A stretch of DNA of 30,385 nucleotides from DATKEG01 sp035544515 (GTDB taxonomy: Bacteria; Acidobacteriota; Vicinamibacteria; Fen-336). Positions 7,591 to 15,469 of this stretch are shown one piece after another. Both the position numbers and the translations under genes were made by a program. Under the pieces are notes generated by a model. The model worked only from the letters and a program-made list of their open reading frames with translations. It was not told the DNA's origin and searched no databases. Positions within the stretch are counted from its first letter, which is position 1, and every line of letters begins with the position of its first letter. Location of the stretch: contig DATKEG010000275.1 of NCBI GenBank assembly GCA_035544515.1, forward strand, positions 1 through 30,385. The letters run 5' to 3'.

Positions 7591-7616
7591 GGGCGGCCCT
7601 TCGGGAGGGCCCGCCC
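7591..7616. other. GC-rich hairpin in the divergent intergenic region 7545-7757
   Basis: The 213-base gap between the SAM hydrolase-family gene and the cysteine desulfurase has no gene. It contains GGGCGGCCC (7591-7599) facing GGGCCCGCCC (7607-7616) across a 7-nt loop, a nearly perfect stem with one bulged C. Base composition here is extreme and such pairings arise easily, so confidence is low. Confidence 0.22.
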
Positions 7617-7745
7617 GGCTCGTGGCGTGCGGCTCTTCTCTCCCTTTCGCACCCTCGCCCCTCGCGGCCCGCGCGGCCGCGCCATTCTAAGGCCTGGGGA
7701 TGCCCGTGTCCCTCGCGGGGGCGGGAACGGACGGGCGCGCGGCGC

Positions 7746-7751
7746 TAGAAT
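7746..7751 (+). promoter_or_regulatory. -10-like TAGAAT, 6 nt before the cysteine desulfurase start
   Basis: The hexamer matches the -10 consensus in five of six positions and would place transcription start on or next to the GTG at 7758, implying a leaderless mRNA. No convincing -35 is seen. The absence of a good ribosome site before the GTG agrees with this. Confidence 0.35.
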
Positions 7752-7757
7752 GGACGC

Positions 7758-8918
7758 GTGCAACGGATCTACCTCGACCACAATGCGACCACGCCCCTGG
7801 ACCCGCGCGTCCTGGAGGCCATGGTCCCCGTGCTGCGCGAGGGATTCGGCAACGCCTCCAGCCTGCACTGGTTCGGGCAGCGCGCGCGCGCGGCCGTCGA
7901 CGAGGCGCGCGGCGAGGTCGCGGCGCTCATCGGCGCGGCGCCCGCCGAGGTCGTGTTCACCGGCAGCGGCACGGAGGCCGACAACCTGGCCCTGCGTGGC
8001 GTGGCGGCCGCCGCCCGCTCGCCGCGGAGGAAGGTGCTCTATTCCGCCGTGGAGCACCACGCCGTCGTCCACACGGCGCGGGCGCTGGCGGAGGAGGGCG
8101 TCCCCGTCGAGGCCCTCCGCGTGAGCGCCCACGGGCTCCTGGACCTCGCGGACCTGGCGGAGAAGGTGGACGAGCACACGGCGCTGGTGGCGGTGATGTT
8201 CGCCAACAACGAGACGGGGGTGGTGCAACCGCTGGGCGAGGTCGTCCGCCTCTGTCACGAGCGCGGCGCCCTCGTGCACTGCGACGCGGTGCAGGCCGCG
8301 GGCAAGATCCCCGTGGACGCGCGCGCGCTCGGCGTCGACCTGCTCGCGCTCTCCGCCCACAAGATCTACGGGCCGCAGGGCGTGGGCGCGCTCTACGTGC
8401 GGCGGGGCACGCGCATGAAGGCGCTCCTGCGCGGGGGGGCGCAGGAGCGCAACCGCCGCGCGGGCACCGAAAACGTGGCCGGCATCGTCGGCCTGGGCCG
8501 CGCCGCTTCTCTCGCCGCCGCGGACCTGGCCCGGGAAGGGCCGCGCCTGGCCGCGCTGCGGGACCGCCTCGAAGCCCGCCTGCTCGATGTCCCCGGCGCG
8601 CAGCGCAACGGCGAGGGCCCGCGCGTGCCGAACACGGTCAACGTGTCGTTCGAGCGCATCGAGGCCGAGAGCCTGCTGCTCGCGCTCGACCTGCAGGGCC
8701 TGGCCGTGTCCACCGGCGCCGCGTGCGCCGCGGGGGCGATGGAGCCTTCCCACGTCCTGCGCGCCATGGGGCTGCCCCCCGAGCGCGTGCAGGGCTCCCT
8801 CCGGTTCTCCCTGGGGCGATCGACGACCGGCCCGCAGGTGGACCAGGCGGCGGACCTGGTGGCCGCGGCCGTCCTCCGCCAGCGCGAATCCAGCCGGCGG
8901 ACCGCGACGAGCCGTTAG
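7758..8918 (+). CDS. Cysteine desulfurase (NifS/IscS family)
   Basis: This PLP enzyme removes sulfur from cysteine as a persulfide for Fe-S clusters and thio-modified tRNA. The 386-residue product has YLDHNATTP at the N-terminus, the EHH motif (His100), Asp176 in VHCDAVQA, the PLP lysine Lys202 in SAHKIYGPQG, RRAGTENV near 234-240, and a catalytic-loop Cys323 in STGAACAAGAMEPSHVL. The short loop form fits NifS/IscS-type rather than SufS. The start is a GTG with no clear ribosome site. The gene faces lipA and their ends overlap by 4 bases. Users of its sulfur (LipA, MnmA) lie within 3.3 kb. No IscU or NifU scaffold gene is in the window. Confidence 0.94.
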   Translation: MQRIYLDHNATTPLDPRVLEAMVPVLREGFGNASSLHWFGQRARAAVDEARGEVAALIGAAPAEVVFTGSGTEADNLALRGVAAAARSPRRKVLYSAVEHHAVVHTARALAEEGVPVEALRVSAHGLLDLADLAEKVDEHTALVAVMFANNETGVVQPLGEVVRLCHERGALVHCDAVQAAGKIPVDARALGVDLLALSAHKIYGPQGVGALYVRRGTRMKALLRGGAQERNRRAGTENVAGIVGLGRAASLAAADLAREGPRLAALRDRLEARLLDVPGAQRNGEGPRVPNTVNVSFERIEAESLLLALDLQGLAVSTGAACAAGAMEPSHVLRAMGLPPERVQGSLRFSLGRSTTGPQVDQAADLVAAAVLRQRESSRRTATSR

Positions 8919-9778
8919 CGCGGCACCTGCTCTTCGGCGTGGTACGACGAGCGCACGAGCGGTCCCGACTCGACGTGCGCGTAACCCAGTGACCGCGAGA
9001 ACTCCCCGAGCCGCGCGAACTCCTCGGGCGTGTAGAAGCGGCGGATCGGCAGGTGCCGCAGGCTGGGCCGGAGGTATTGCCCGACGGTCAGGATGTCGGT
9101 GCCCTGCTCGCGGATGCGGCGGATCGTCTCGAGCGCCTCGTCCCACTCCTCGCCCAGGCCGACCATGATGCCGCTCTTCGTGAGCAAACCGGCCTGCTTG
9201 GCGCGCCTGAGCAGCTCGAGGGAGCGCTCGAAGCGGGCGCCGGGTCGGACCTGGCGGTAGAGCCGCGGCACCGTCTCGGTGTTGTGGTTCAGGATGTCCG
9301 GCCGGGCCTCGACCACGCGCGCCAGCGCGGGCCAGTTCCCCTTGAAGTCGGGGATCAGGACCTCCACCGCGCACCCGGGAACGCGCTCGCGCACCCGCGC
9401 GATGCAGGCCGCGAAGACGGAGGCGCCCCCATCCTCCTGGTCGTCGCGGTTGACCGAGGTGATGACCGCGTGGTTCAGGCCCATGCGGGCGACGGCGTCG
9501 GCGACGCGCGCCGCCTCCCGGGCGTCGGGGGGCAGGCCGGGCAACCCGGTCTTGACCGCGCAGAACCCGCAGGCGCGCGTACACACGTCGCCCAGGATCA
9601 TGAACGTGGCCGTGCCCCGGTTCCAGCACTCGCCGAGGTTGGGGCAGCGCGCCTCCTCGCAGACCGTGTGCAGGTCGAGGTCGCGCATCAGCCCGCGCAG
9701 GCGCTCGTAGCCGGGCCCCATGGGCGCGCGAGCCTTGATCCAGGGTGGGCGGGTCGATACGGGGGCAGGAGCGCTCAC
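8915..9778 (-). CDS. lipA: Lipoyl synthase
   Basis: LipA is a radical SAM enzyme that inserts two sulfurs into octanoyl groups on carrier domains, completing lipoate for 2-oxoacid dehydrogenases and glycine cleavage. The product has 287 residues. The auxiliary cluster motif has Cys40, Cys45 and Cys51 (CEEARCPNLGEC). The radical SAM motif CTRACGFC has Cys66, Cys70 and Cys73. The conserved C-terminal RSSYHAEEQ supplies the serine ligand. All cluster ligands are intact. The start is a GTG at 9778, only 9 bases after the stop of an acidic small protein, so the two are probably one transcript. No lipB lies beside it. Confidence 0.96.
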   Translation of the reverse strand: MSAPAPVSTRPPWIKARAPMGPGYERLRGLMRDLDLHTVCEEARCPNLGECWNRGTATFMILGDVCTRACGFCAVKTGLPGLPPDAREAARVADAVARMGLNHAVITSVNRDDQEDGGASVFAACIARVRERVPGCAVEVLIPDFKGNWPALARVVEARPDILNHNTETVPRLYRQVRPGARFERSLELLRRAKQAGLLTKSGIMVGLGEEWDEALETIRRIREQGTDILTVGQYLRPSLRHLPIRRFYTPEEFARLGEFSRSLGYAHVESGPLVRSSYHAEEQVPR

Positions 9779-9787
9779 CGCCGAGGC

Positions 9788-10129
9788 CTATTCCTCCTCG
9801 TCGAGGTCCTCGTCCTCTTCTTCCTCGTCGTCATCGTCGTCGATGAGTTCCGCGTCCGCGGCGTCCTCCTCCTCCTCCTCCTCCTCCTCCTCGTCGTCGT
9901 CGTCGTCGTCATCGTCGTCCTCGTCCAGATCGTCCTCGTCCTCGTCCTCGAGGGTCTCGTCCTCGTCCTCGTCGAGATCCTCGTCGGCCTCCGCGCCATC
10001 GTCGTCGGCGACGCCGTAGCCCTCATCCTCGGAGTAATCGTCGTCGCTCCTGGCCCTCCGCTCGCGCGCGGGCTCGGACGGCGTCTCGCCGAAAAGGATG
10101 TCCCGAAGGGGGGTCTGCTCCTCGCTCAT
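9788..10129 (-). CDS. Small, extremely acidic low-complexity protein
   Basis: I do not recognise a family. The ATG at 10129 has a clean GGAGG ribosome site about 5 nt upstream, which supports real translation of 113 residues. Residues 1-35 (MSEEQTPLRDILFGETPSEP onward) are mixed. From about residue 41 to the end nearly every residue is Asp or Glu, including nine Asp in a row followed by nine Glu. No signal peptide or membrane helix is visible. It is probably disordered, could bind metal or basic proteins, or could mimic nucleic acid. It lies directly upstream of lipA. An in-frame extension to 10381 is Arg-rich and unlikely to be coding. Confidence 0.7.
   Translation of the reverse strand: MSEEQTPLRDILFGETPSEPARERRARSDDDYSEDEGYGVADDDGAEADEDLDEDEDETLEDEDEDDLDEDDDDDDDDDEEEEEEEEEDAADAELIDDDDDEEEEDEDLDEEE
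9866..9919 (-). repeat. Trinucleotide repeat tracts (GAC)n and (GAG)9 inside the acidic gene
   Basis: On the minus strand the coding sequence contains GAC-GAC-GAT followed by six GAC codons (9919-9893) and then nine uninterrupted GAG codons (9892-9866). Repeats in multiples of three change tail length without shifting the frame. Such tracts are prone to replication slippage. Confidence 0.85.
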
Positions 10130-10332
10130 GTTGCCTCCAATCTCCCCGGCGTCAAGCTCTCCGGCCTGCTCCAGGGTCGCTGCCGTCCGGCGTCGTTGTC
10201 GATCGAGCCCCGCTGCCGCCCGCCGCAGGCCCTCCCTCAAGATACCCCACCACCGCGCCCGCGAAACGACCCGTCTCGCGCGCGGCGGAGGGCCTGAACA
10301 TTCTAGATCAAGGCACCGCGGGTCCCGTTTGG

Positions 10333-10378
10333 TATTATCCTTCCGTAGCGCGGCGTCCCGCCCGCGGGACGCCAGGAG
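10333..10378 (+). promoter_or_regulatory. -10 box and leader hairpin abutting the ribosome site of the FHA gene
   Basis: TATTAT (10333-10338) is a near-consensus -10; no good -35 is visible. The predicted leader is about 40 nt and contains a perfect 9-bp stem, GGCGTCCCG (10352-10360) with CGGGACGCC (10365-10373), loop CCCG. The ribosome site AGGAG (10374-10378) follows the stem with no gap, 5 nt before the ATG. A stem in this place can modulate ribosome access. The rest of the gap 10130-10383 shows nothing further that I can identify. Confidence 0.4.
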
Positions 10379-10383
10379 CAACG

Positions 10384-10968
10384 ATGATCATCGTCTGTAC
10401 CAGCTGCCAGGCACGCTACAAGTTCGACGAGAGCAAGCTGGGCGACCGTCCGAAGGCGAAGACGCGCTGCGCGAAGTGCGGCGCGTCGATCGAGATCGAG
10501 AATCCCGCGGTCGCGGCCATGACGCTGCCGCCCGGCACGTTCCCCCCCGTGGTGAGCGCGCCCGAGCCCGAGCCGGCGGCGAGTCCCGAGCCCCCGCGCC
10601 GCCCCCTCGGCGAAGGCACCATGACCGGCCGCGACCTCCACCGCCAGGGCATCCTCGAGCTGCCCAAGGACAAGCGCTTCTCCCTGGCCGTGATCCAGGG
10701 CGGCGCGACCGGCCAGATCTTCCAGATCGGCAAGACCCGCACGACGATCGGGCGCACGGGCGCGGACATCAACATCGACGACCCGGAGGCGTCCCGCCAG
10801 CACGCGGTGGTGGAGATCCTGGGGGAGACGGCCATCCTGCGCGACCTGGGCTCGACCAACGGAACCTTCATCGACATCGAGCGCATCGACCAGCAGATCC
10901 TGACCAACCAGATGGAGTTCCGCATCGGCAGCCACGTGCTGATGTTCATCGTCACCGACGTCGAGTAG
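10384..10968 (+). CDS. Zinc-ribbon (MJ0042-type) plus FHA domain protein
   Basis: The 194-residue cytosolic protein has two domains. At residues 1-40 there is a Zn ribbon with two CxxC pairs (CTSC and CAKC) of the MJ0042 finger type, followed by a Pro/Glu/Ala-rich linker (about 50-80). At about 98-190 there is a forkhead-associated domain with the phosphothreonine-binding signatures IGRTGADI, SRQHAVVEI and DLGSTNGTFI. FHA domains read phosphothreonine made by Ser/Thr kinases; the partner kinase is not in the window. This pairing is, in my recollection, common in Myxococcota and relatives. The mnmA ribosome site overlaps its stop codon, so the two are likely co-transcribed. Confidence 0.88.
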   Translation: MIIVCTSCQARYKFDESKLGDRPKAKTRCAKCGASIEIENPAVAAMTLPPGTFPPVVSAPEPEPAASPEPPRRPLGEGTMTGRDLHRQGILELPKDKRFSLAVIQGGATGQIFQIGKTRTTIGRTGADINIDDPEASRQHAVVEILGETAILRDLGSTNGTFIDIERIDQQILTNQMEFRIGSHVLMFIVTDVE

Positions 10969-10981
10969 GAGGCGAGGCTCC

Positions 10982-12061
<1,080 letters not shown>

Positions 12062-12073
12062 GCGTCGCGGCGG

Positions 12074-12796
12074 CTATTGACCGGCCGATCCATCCGCCAG
12101 GGCCTGCAGGGCGAGCCGGGCCGCTTCCTGTTGGGCGGTCTTCTTCGACGCGCCGGCCCCCTGGGACACCGGCCGTCCGTTGATGCGGCACTCGACGCGG
12201 AACGACCGCCGGTGGCTGGGGCCCTCCTCCGCGAGCACGGCGTATTCGGGCACCGGTTCGCCGCGCGCCTGCAGCAACTCCTGCAGGGCGCTCTTGTAGT
12301 CGGCCTCGGACAGCGCTCTCGCTCCCCGGAGGTCGGCGGCGAACTGGCCCTCCACGAAGCGGTAGGCCGCCTCCAGGCCCCCGTCGAGGTACAGCGCGGC
12401 GATCACCGCTTCGTACGCGTCGGCCCACAGGCTGGCCTTCTTCCGCCCGCCCGTCTTCTCCTCGCCGCGGCCCAGGCGCAGGAGCGCGGGCAGCCCCAGC
12501 TCCGCCGCGCGGCGGGCGAGGCTGGGTGCCGCGACGAGGTGCGCGCGGGCCTTGCTCTTCGACCCTTCGGGACCCTCGGGGTCCCGGCGGTGGAGCAGGT
12601 CGGCCACGACGAAGCCGAGCACCGAGTCGCCCAGGAACTCGAGCGGCTCGTTGTGGAGCGCCTGGCCGCCCGTCTCTTGATGCGCGTGGCTGGTGTGCGT
12701 GAGCGCGCGGTCGAGCAGCGCCGGATCGGCGAAGCGGTGGCCGAGACGTTCTTCCAGGCCGCGCAGCCCCCGCTCGCGCTCGGGGTCCGGGGTCAT
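12074..12796 (-). CDS. rnc: Ribonuclease III
   Basis: RNase III cleaves double-stranded RNA in rRNA and mRNA processing. The 240-residue product has the catalytic signature NEPLEFLGDSVL with Glu50, Glu53 and Asp57, then DAYEAVIAALYLDGG with Asp126 and Glu129, all the expected Mg ligands. A dsRNA-binding domain follows at about 166-234 (DYKSALQELLQARG to ASKKTAQQEAARLAL). The frame is open far upstream, but the ATG at 12796 overlaps the phosphatase stop as ATGA and matches the family start, so I take it. Translational coupling to a SpoIIE-type phosphatase is unusual; neither acpP nor era is adjacent. Confidence 0.95.
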   Translation of the reverse strand: MTPDPERERGLRGLEERLGHRFADPALLDRALTHTSHAHQETGGQALHNEPLEFLGDSVLGFVVADLLHRRDPEGPEGSKSKARAHLVAAPSLARRAAELGLPALLRLGRGEEKTGGRKKASLWADAYEAVIAALYLDGGLEAAYRFVEGQFAADLRGARALSEADYKSALQELLQARGEPVPEYAVLAEEGPSHRRSFRVECRINGRPVSQGAGASKKTAQQEAARLALQALADGSAGQ

Positions 12797-14757
12797 GCCA
12801 CCTTGAGCACGACCAGCGTCATGTCGTCGTGCGGCGCGGCCTCGCCCACGAAGGCGCGGATCCCGGAGAGGATCGCCTCCTTCATCTGCTCGGTGCCCAG
12901 GGCCTCGCTCCTCTCGATGAGGTCGCGCAGCCGGCGCTCCCCGAAAAGCTCCGCCCTCTCGTTCATGGCCTCGGGCAGGCCGTCCGTGAAGAAGACGAAC
13001 ACGTCGCCGCTGCGCAGGGGCGCCTCCGCCTCCTCCAGGACGTCCTCGAACCGCGCGCCGGGATCCAGGCCCAGTCCCATGCCCGGCGGGGCGAGGACGC
13101 GCGTGCGGCCGGTCCGCGTCTCGAGGTGGATGATCGGGTTGTGGCCCGCCCGCGCGAAGCGCATGCGGCGGGCCTCCGTGTCCACCACCGCGTAGGTCAT
13201 GGTGATGAAGGAGCGGCTGTCCATGTTCGCGGAGAGGATGCGGTTGGCCTCGCAGAGCAGGCGCCCCGGCGAGTCGTAGATCCGGGAGAGCGACAGCACG
13301 AGCCCCTTCAGCTCCGCCATGTAGAGCGCGGCCGAGGTGCCCTTGCCCGAGACGTCCGCCACCAGGACGCCCAGGCGCGTGTCCGAGAGCGGGAGCAGGT
13401 CGTAGTAGTCGCCGCCCACCTCGGCCGCGGGCAGGCACAGGGCTGCGATGCGCAGGCCGGGCAGGCTGACCGTGCCCTGCGGCAGCAGGCTCATCTGGAT
13501 CTGCCGGGCGATGCGCAGCTCCTCCTCCAGCCGTTGCTTCTCCGCCGACTCGACCAGGAGCTGCTGGATGTCGCGCGCCATCACGTTGAACGAGTCCGCC
13601 AGCTCGCCGAGCTGATCGCGGCTCTGCACGGGGATCGGGTGGCCGAAGTCCCCCCGGCGCAGGCGCTCCGTGCCCAGCGAAAGGGCGTGGACGCTGCGCG
13701 TGATGGAGCGCGCCAGGATCAGCCCCACCACCAGCGCCCCCGAGTAGAGGACGAGGAAGGTGGCTCCCACCCCGGCCAGGATGGCCATCAGTACCTCGGG
13801 GGCCGCGCTTCCCACCGGCGCGGGCGAGAGCCGCTCGATCAGCCGGCGCGGGTGGAAACGGACCGCGATCGGCTCCATGTCCACCTCGCCCTGCTCCCAG
13901 CTCGTCAACGGGACGAGCGCGAGGGCGGTCATCATGTCCGCCGGCTCGGGCGGCTCCGGCGGCGGGGCCGCGGAGGGAGCGGAATCGGATGTCCCCCCCG
14001 CGCGGGAGCCGGGGACGACGCGCAGCCCGGTGCGGCGCTCGAGGCGGTCGAGGTGGTCTCCCCGCAGCGGGACGTCGAAGATGAGGAGCAAATCGCCCTC
14101 GGACCAGAGCCCACGGAGCAGCTCCTCGTCGCCCACGCGCACGCCTCCGGCGAAGCCCGGCTCCTTCAGCCACGCGGGACGCGCGGTCGCCTCGATCCCC
14201 TCGGCGGAGATCCGGCGCCCGCCGCGCAGGAGCGCGTGCCGCACGTGCGGACGCATCGCCTCGACCTGCGCGAGCTGCGCGCGAAAGCGCTCGAGCCCGG
14301 CCTCGCCCGGCGGCAGGCCGGCGACCGTGGCCCGCGCCAGCGCGCGCAGCTCCTCGGCGTCCGCCTCGATGTGGGCGCCGACCATGTACGACGTGACCAG
14401 GCTCATCCCGAGCAGCCCGGCCACCAGGAAGAAGGCGGTGAGCAGGACGACGGGCACCACCGCTATGAAAAGGTACGAGACGATCAGCTTCGTGCGGATG
14501 CGCCAGAGCAGGCGGCGCAGGGCCCAGCGCGAGGCGCGCGCGGCCGCGTAGAGCGCGAAGACGATCAGGACGCCCCCGGCCACGGCCGCGAGCGGACCCG
14601 GGACCGGCGCGTCGGCCTCGGCCAGGCCGAAAAGGACGAGGGCGGCGAGGAGGAGCCGTCCCCACCAGGCGTGCAGCAGGAACTGCCTGGCGCGGCGAGC
14701 GAAGCCGCCGGCCACCGCCGCCGCGGGGGCGGGCTCGAGCAGGCGGCCGTGGCGCAT
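12793..14757 (-). CDS. Membrane-bound SpoIIE/PP2C-type Ser/Thr phosphatase with HAMP domain
   Basis: The protein is a predicted receptor-like phosphatase that would typically dephosphorylate an anti-sigma-factor antagonist. From ATG 14757 it has 654 residues: hydrophobic segments at about 33-46, 56-73 and 91-118, an extracytoplasmic region to about 320 with a Pro-rich stretch, a membrane helix at about 320-345, a HAMP domain at about 347-395, a short coiled-coil linker, and a PP2C domain to the end. Metal-binding motifs are intact: GGDYYDLLPL (about 448), DVSGKGTSAALYM (about 468), FFTDGLPEAMN, and the C-terminal PHDDMTLVV. An in-frame GTG at 14790 is possible, but a -10-like box (14768-14773) lies between it and the ATG. 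No STAS or anti-sigma gene is nearby. Confidence 0.9.
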   Translation of the reverse strand: MRHGRLLEPAPAAAVAGGFARRARQFLLHAWWGRLLLAALVLFGLAEADAPVPGPLAAVAGGVLIVFALYAAARASRWALRRLLWRIRTKLIVSYLFIAVVPVVLLTAFFLVAGLLGMSLVTSYMVGAHIEADAEELRALARATVAGLPPGEAGLERFRAQLAQVEAMRPHVRHALLRGGRRISAEGIEATARPAWLKEPGFAGGVRVGDEELLRGLWSEGDLLLIFDVPLRGDHLDRLERRTGLRVVPGSRAGGTSDSAPSAAPPPEPPEPADMMTALALVPLTSWEQGEVDMEPIAVRFHPRRLIERLSPAPVGSAAPEVLMAILAGVGATFLVLYSGALVVGLILARSITRSVHALSLGTERLRRGDFGHPIPVQSRDQLGELADSFNVMARDIQQLLVESAEKQRLEEELRIARQIQMSLLPQGTVSLPGLRIAALCLPAAEVGGDYYDLLPLSDTRLGVLVADVSGKGTSAALYMAELKGLVLSLSRIYDSPGRLLCEANRILSANMDSRSFITMTYAVVDTEARRMRFARAGHNPIIHLETRTGRTRVLAPPGMGLGLDPGARFEDVLEEAEAPLRSGDVFVFFTDGLPEAMNERAELFGERRLRDLIERSEALGTEQMKEAILSGIRAFVGEAAPHDDMTLVVLKVA

Positions 14758-14767
14758 TCGGGTAGCC

Positions 14768-14773
14768 ACTATA
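14768..14773 (-). promoter_or_regulatory. -10-like TATAGT before the PP2C phosphatase ATG
   Basis: On the minus strand TATAGT (14773-14768) matches the -10 consensus in five of six positions and lies 10 bases before the ATG at 14757, predicting a leader of only about 4 nt. No -35 match is seen. Confidence 0.33.
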
Positions 14774-14807
14774 TCGCACGGCGTTGACACGCGCCTCGCG
14801 GCTGGTC

Positions 14808-15458
14808 ATGCTTCGAGCTGCGATGCTCGCCGCCGTGATCCTCGCCGTCCTCTCGGCCGCGCCGCCGGACCTGGCCGCGGTGGGCATCGTCCTCAGCCCG
14901 CGTCCGGAGTCCTCGGTCGCCATCCTGCGTGCGGACGGCCGCACGCGCGTGGTGGGTCCGGGCGACACCGCCTTCGGCGGACGCGTCGCCCGGATCACGA
15001 GCCACTCCGTGGTCCTGGAGTTCGAGGACGGCCGCCGCGAGCTGCGGCTGGCCGCGAGCACGCCGCCGGCCCGAGCGGCCAGGGCCGTGGCCACGCCGCC
15101 CGCGGGGGAGCCGGCCGACCGGGCCGGGGCCGACGCGGCCGCACGCGTCCTGGAGCGGCAGGAGGTGGAGCGCCGCCTGGGCACGGAGATTCCGCGGATC
15201 CTGGCCGAGACGACGTTGCTGCCCGTGAGCGACGGCTCGGCCACCGTGGGCTTCACCCTGACGCGCGTACCCGAAGGGACCTTGCTCACCGACGCGGGCT
15301 TGCGCCCGGGCGACGTGCTCACCCACGTCAACGACGTGGCCATCGACAGCCTGCCCACCCTCATCGCCCTCTGGCCACGCCTGCAGAGCGCATCGACCCT
15401 GCGCGCGCAGGTGCTCCGCAACGGCCAGCCCATCTCCCTCACCGTCACGCTGCGATAG
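14808..15458 (+). CDS. GspC-like protein (type II secretion HR domain plus PDZ domain)
   Basis: In type II secretion, GspC spans the inner membrane and contacts the GspD secretin through its HR domain. The predicted 216-residue product has an N-terminal hydrophobic helix (about 5-26), then a GspC-HR-like segment (SSVAILRADGRTRVVGPGD, followed by an FEDGRRELRL strand), a linker, and a C-terminal PDZ domain with GLRPGDVLTHVNDVAIDSL and LRAQVLRNGQPISL. I chose ATG 14808; an in-frame TTG at 14784 would overlap the divergent phosphatase leader. No gspD-gspM genes are in the window, so it is an orphan here. It ends 11 bases before the exported phosphoesterase fusion, with which it is probably co-transcribed. 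A generic membrane-anchored PDZ protein is the alternative. Confidence 0.72.
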   Translation: MLRAAMLAAVILAVLSAAPPDLAAVGIVLSPRPESSVAILRADGRTRVVGPGDTAFGGRVARITSHSVVLEFEDGRRELRLAASTPPARAARAVATPPAGEPADRAGADAAARVLERQEVERRLGTEIPRILAETTLLPVSDGSATVGFTLTRVPEGTLLTDAGLRPGDVLTHVNDVAIDSLPTLIALWPRLQSASTLRAQVLRNGQPISLTVTLR

Positions 15459-15469
15459 CGCGGGTACGC

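Noticed and set aside
6741..9629. A minus-strand frame of 962 codons ending in the SAM hydrolase-family gene
   Set aside because: Homology covers only the last 267 residues; the upstream part lies antisense to the desulfurase and in another frame of lipA, with Arg/Pro/His-rich composition.
9797..9970. Repetitive tract considered as a CRISPR array or tandem-repeat RNA
   Set aside because: There are no repeat-spacer units; it is low-complexity Asp/Glu coding sequence with a proper ribosome site and stop.
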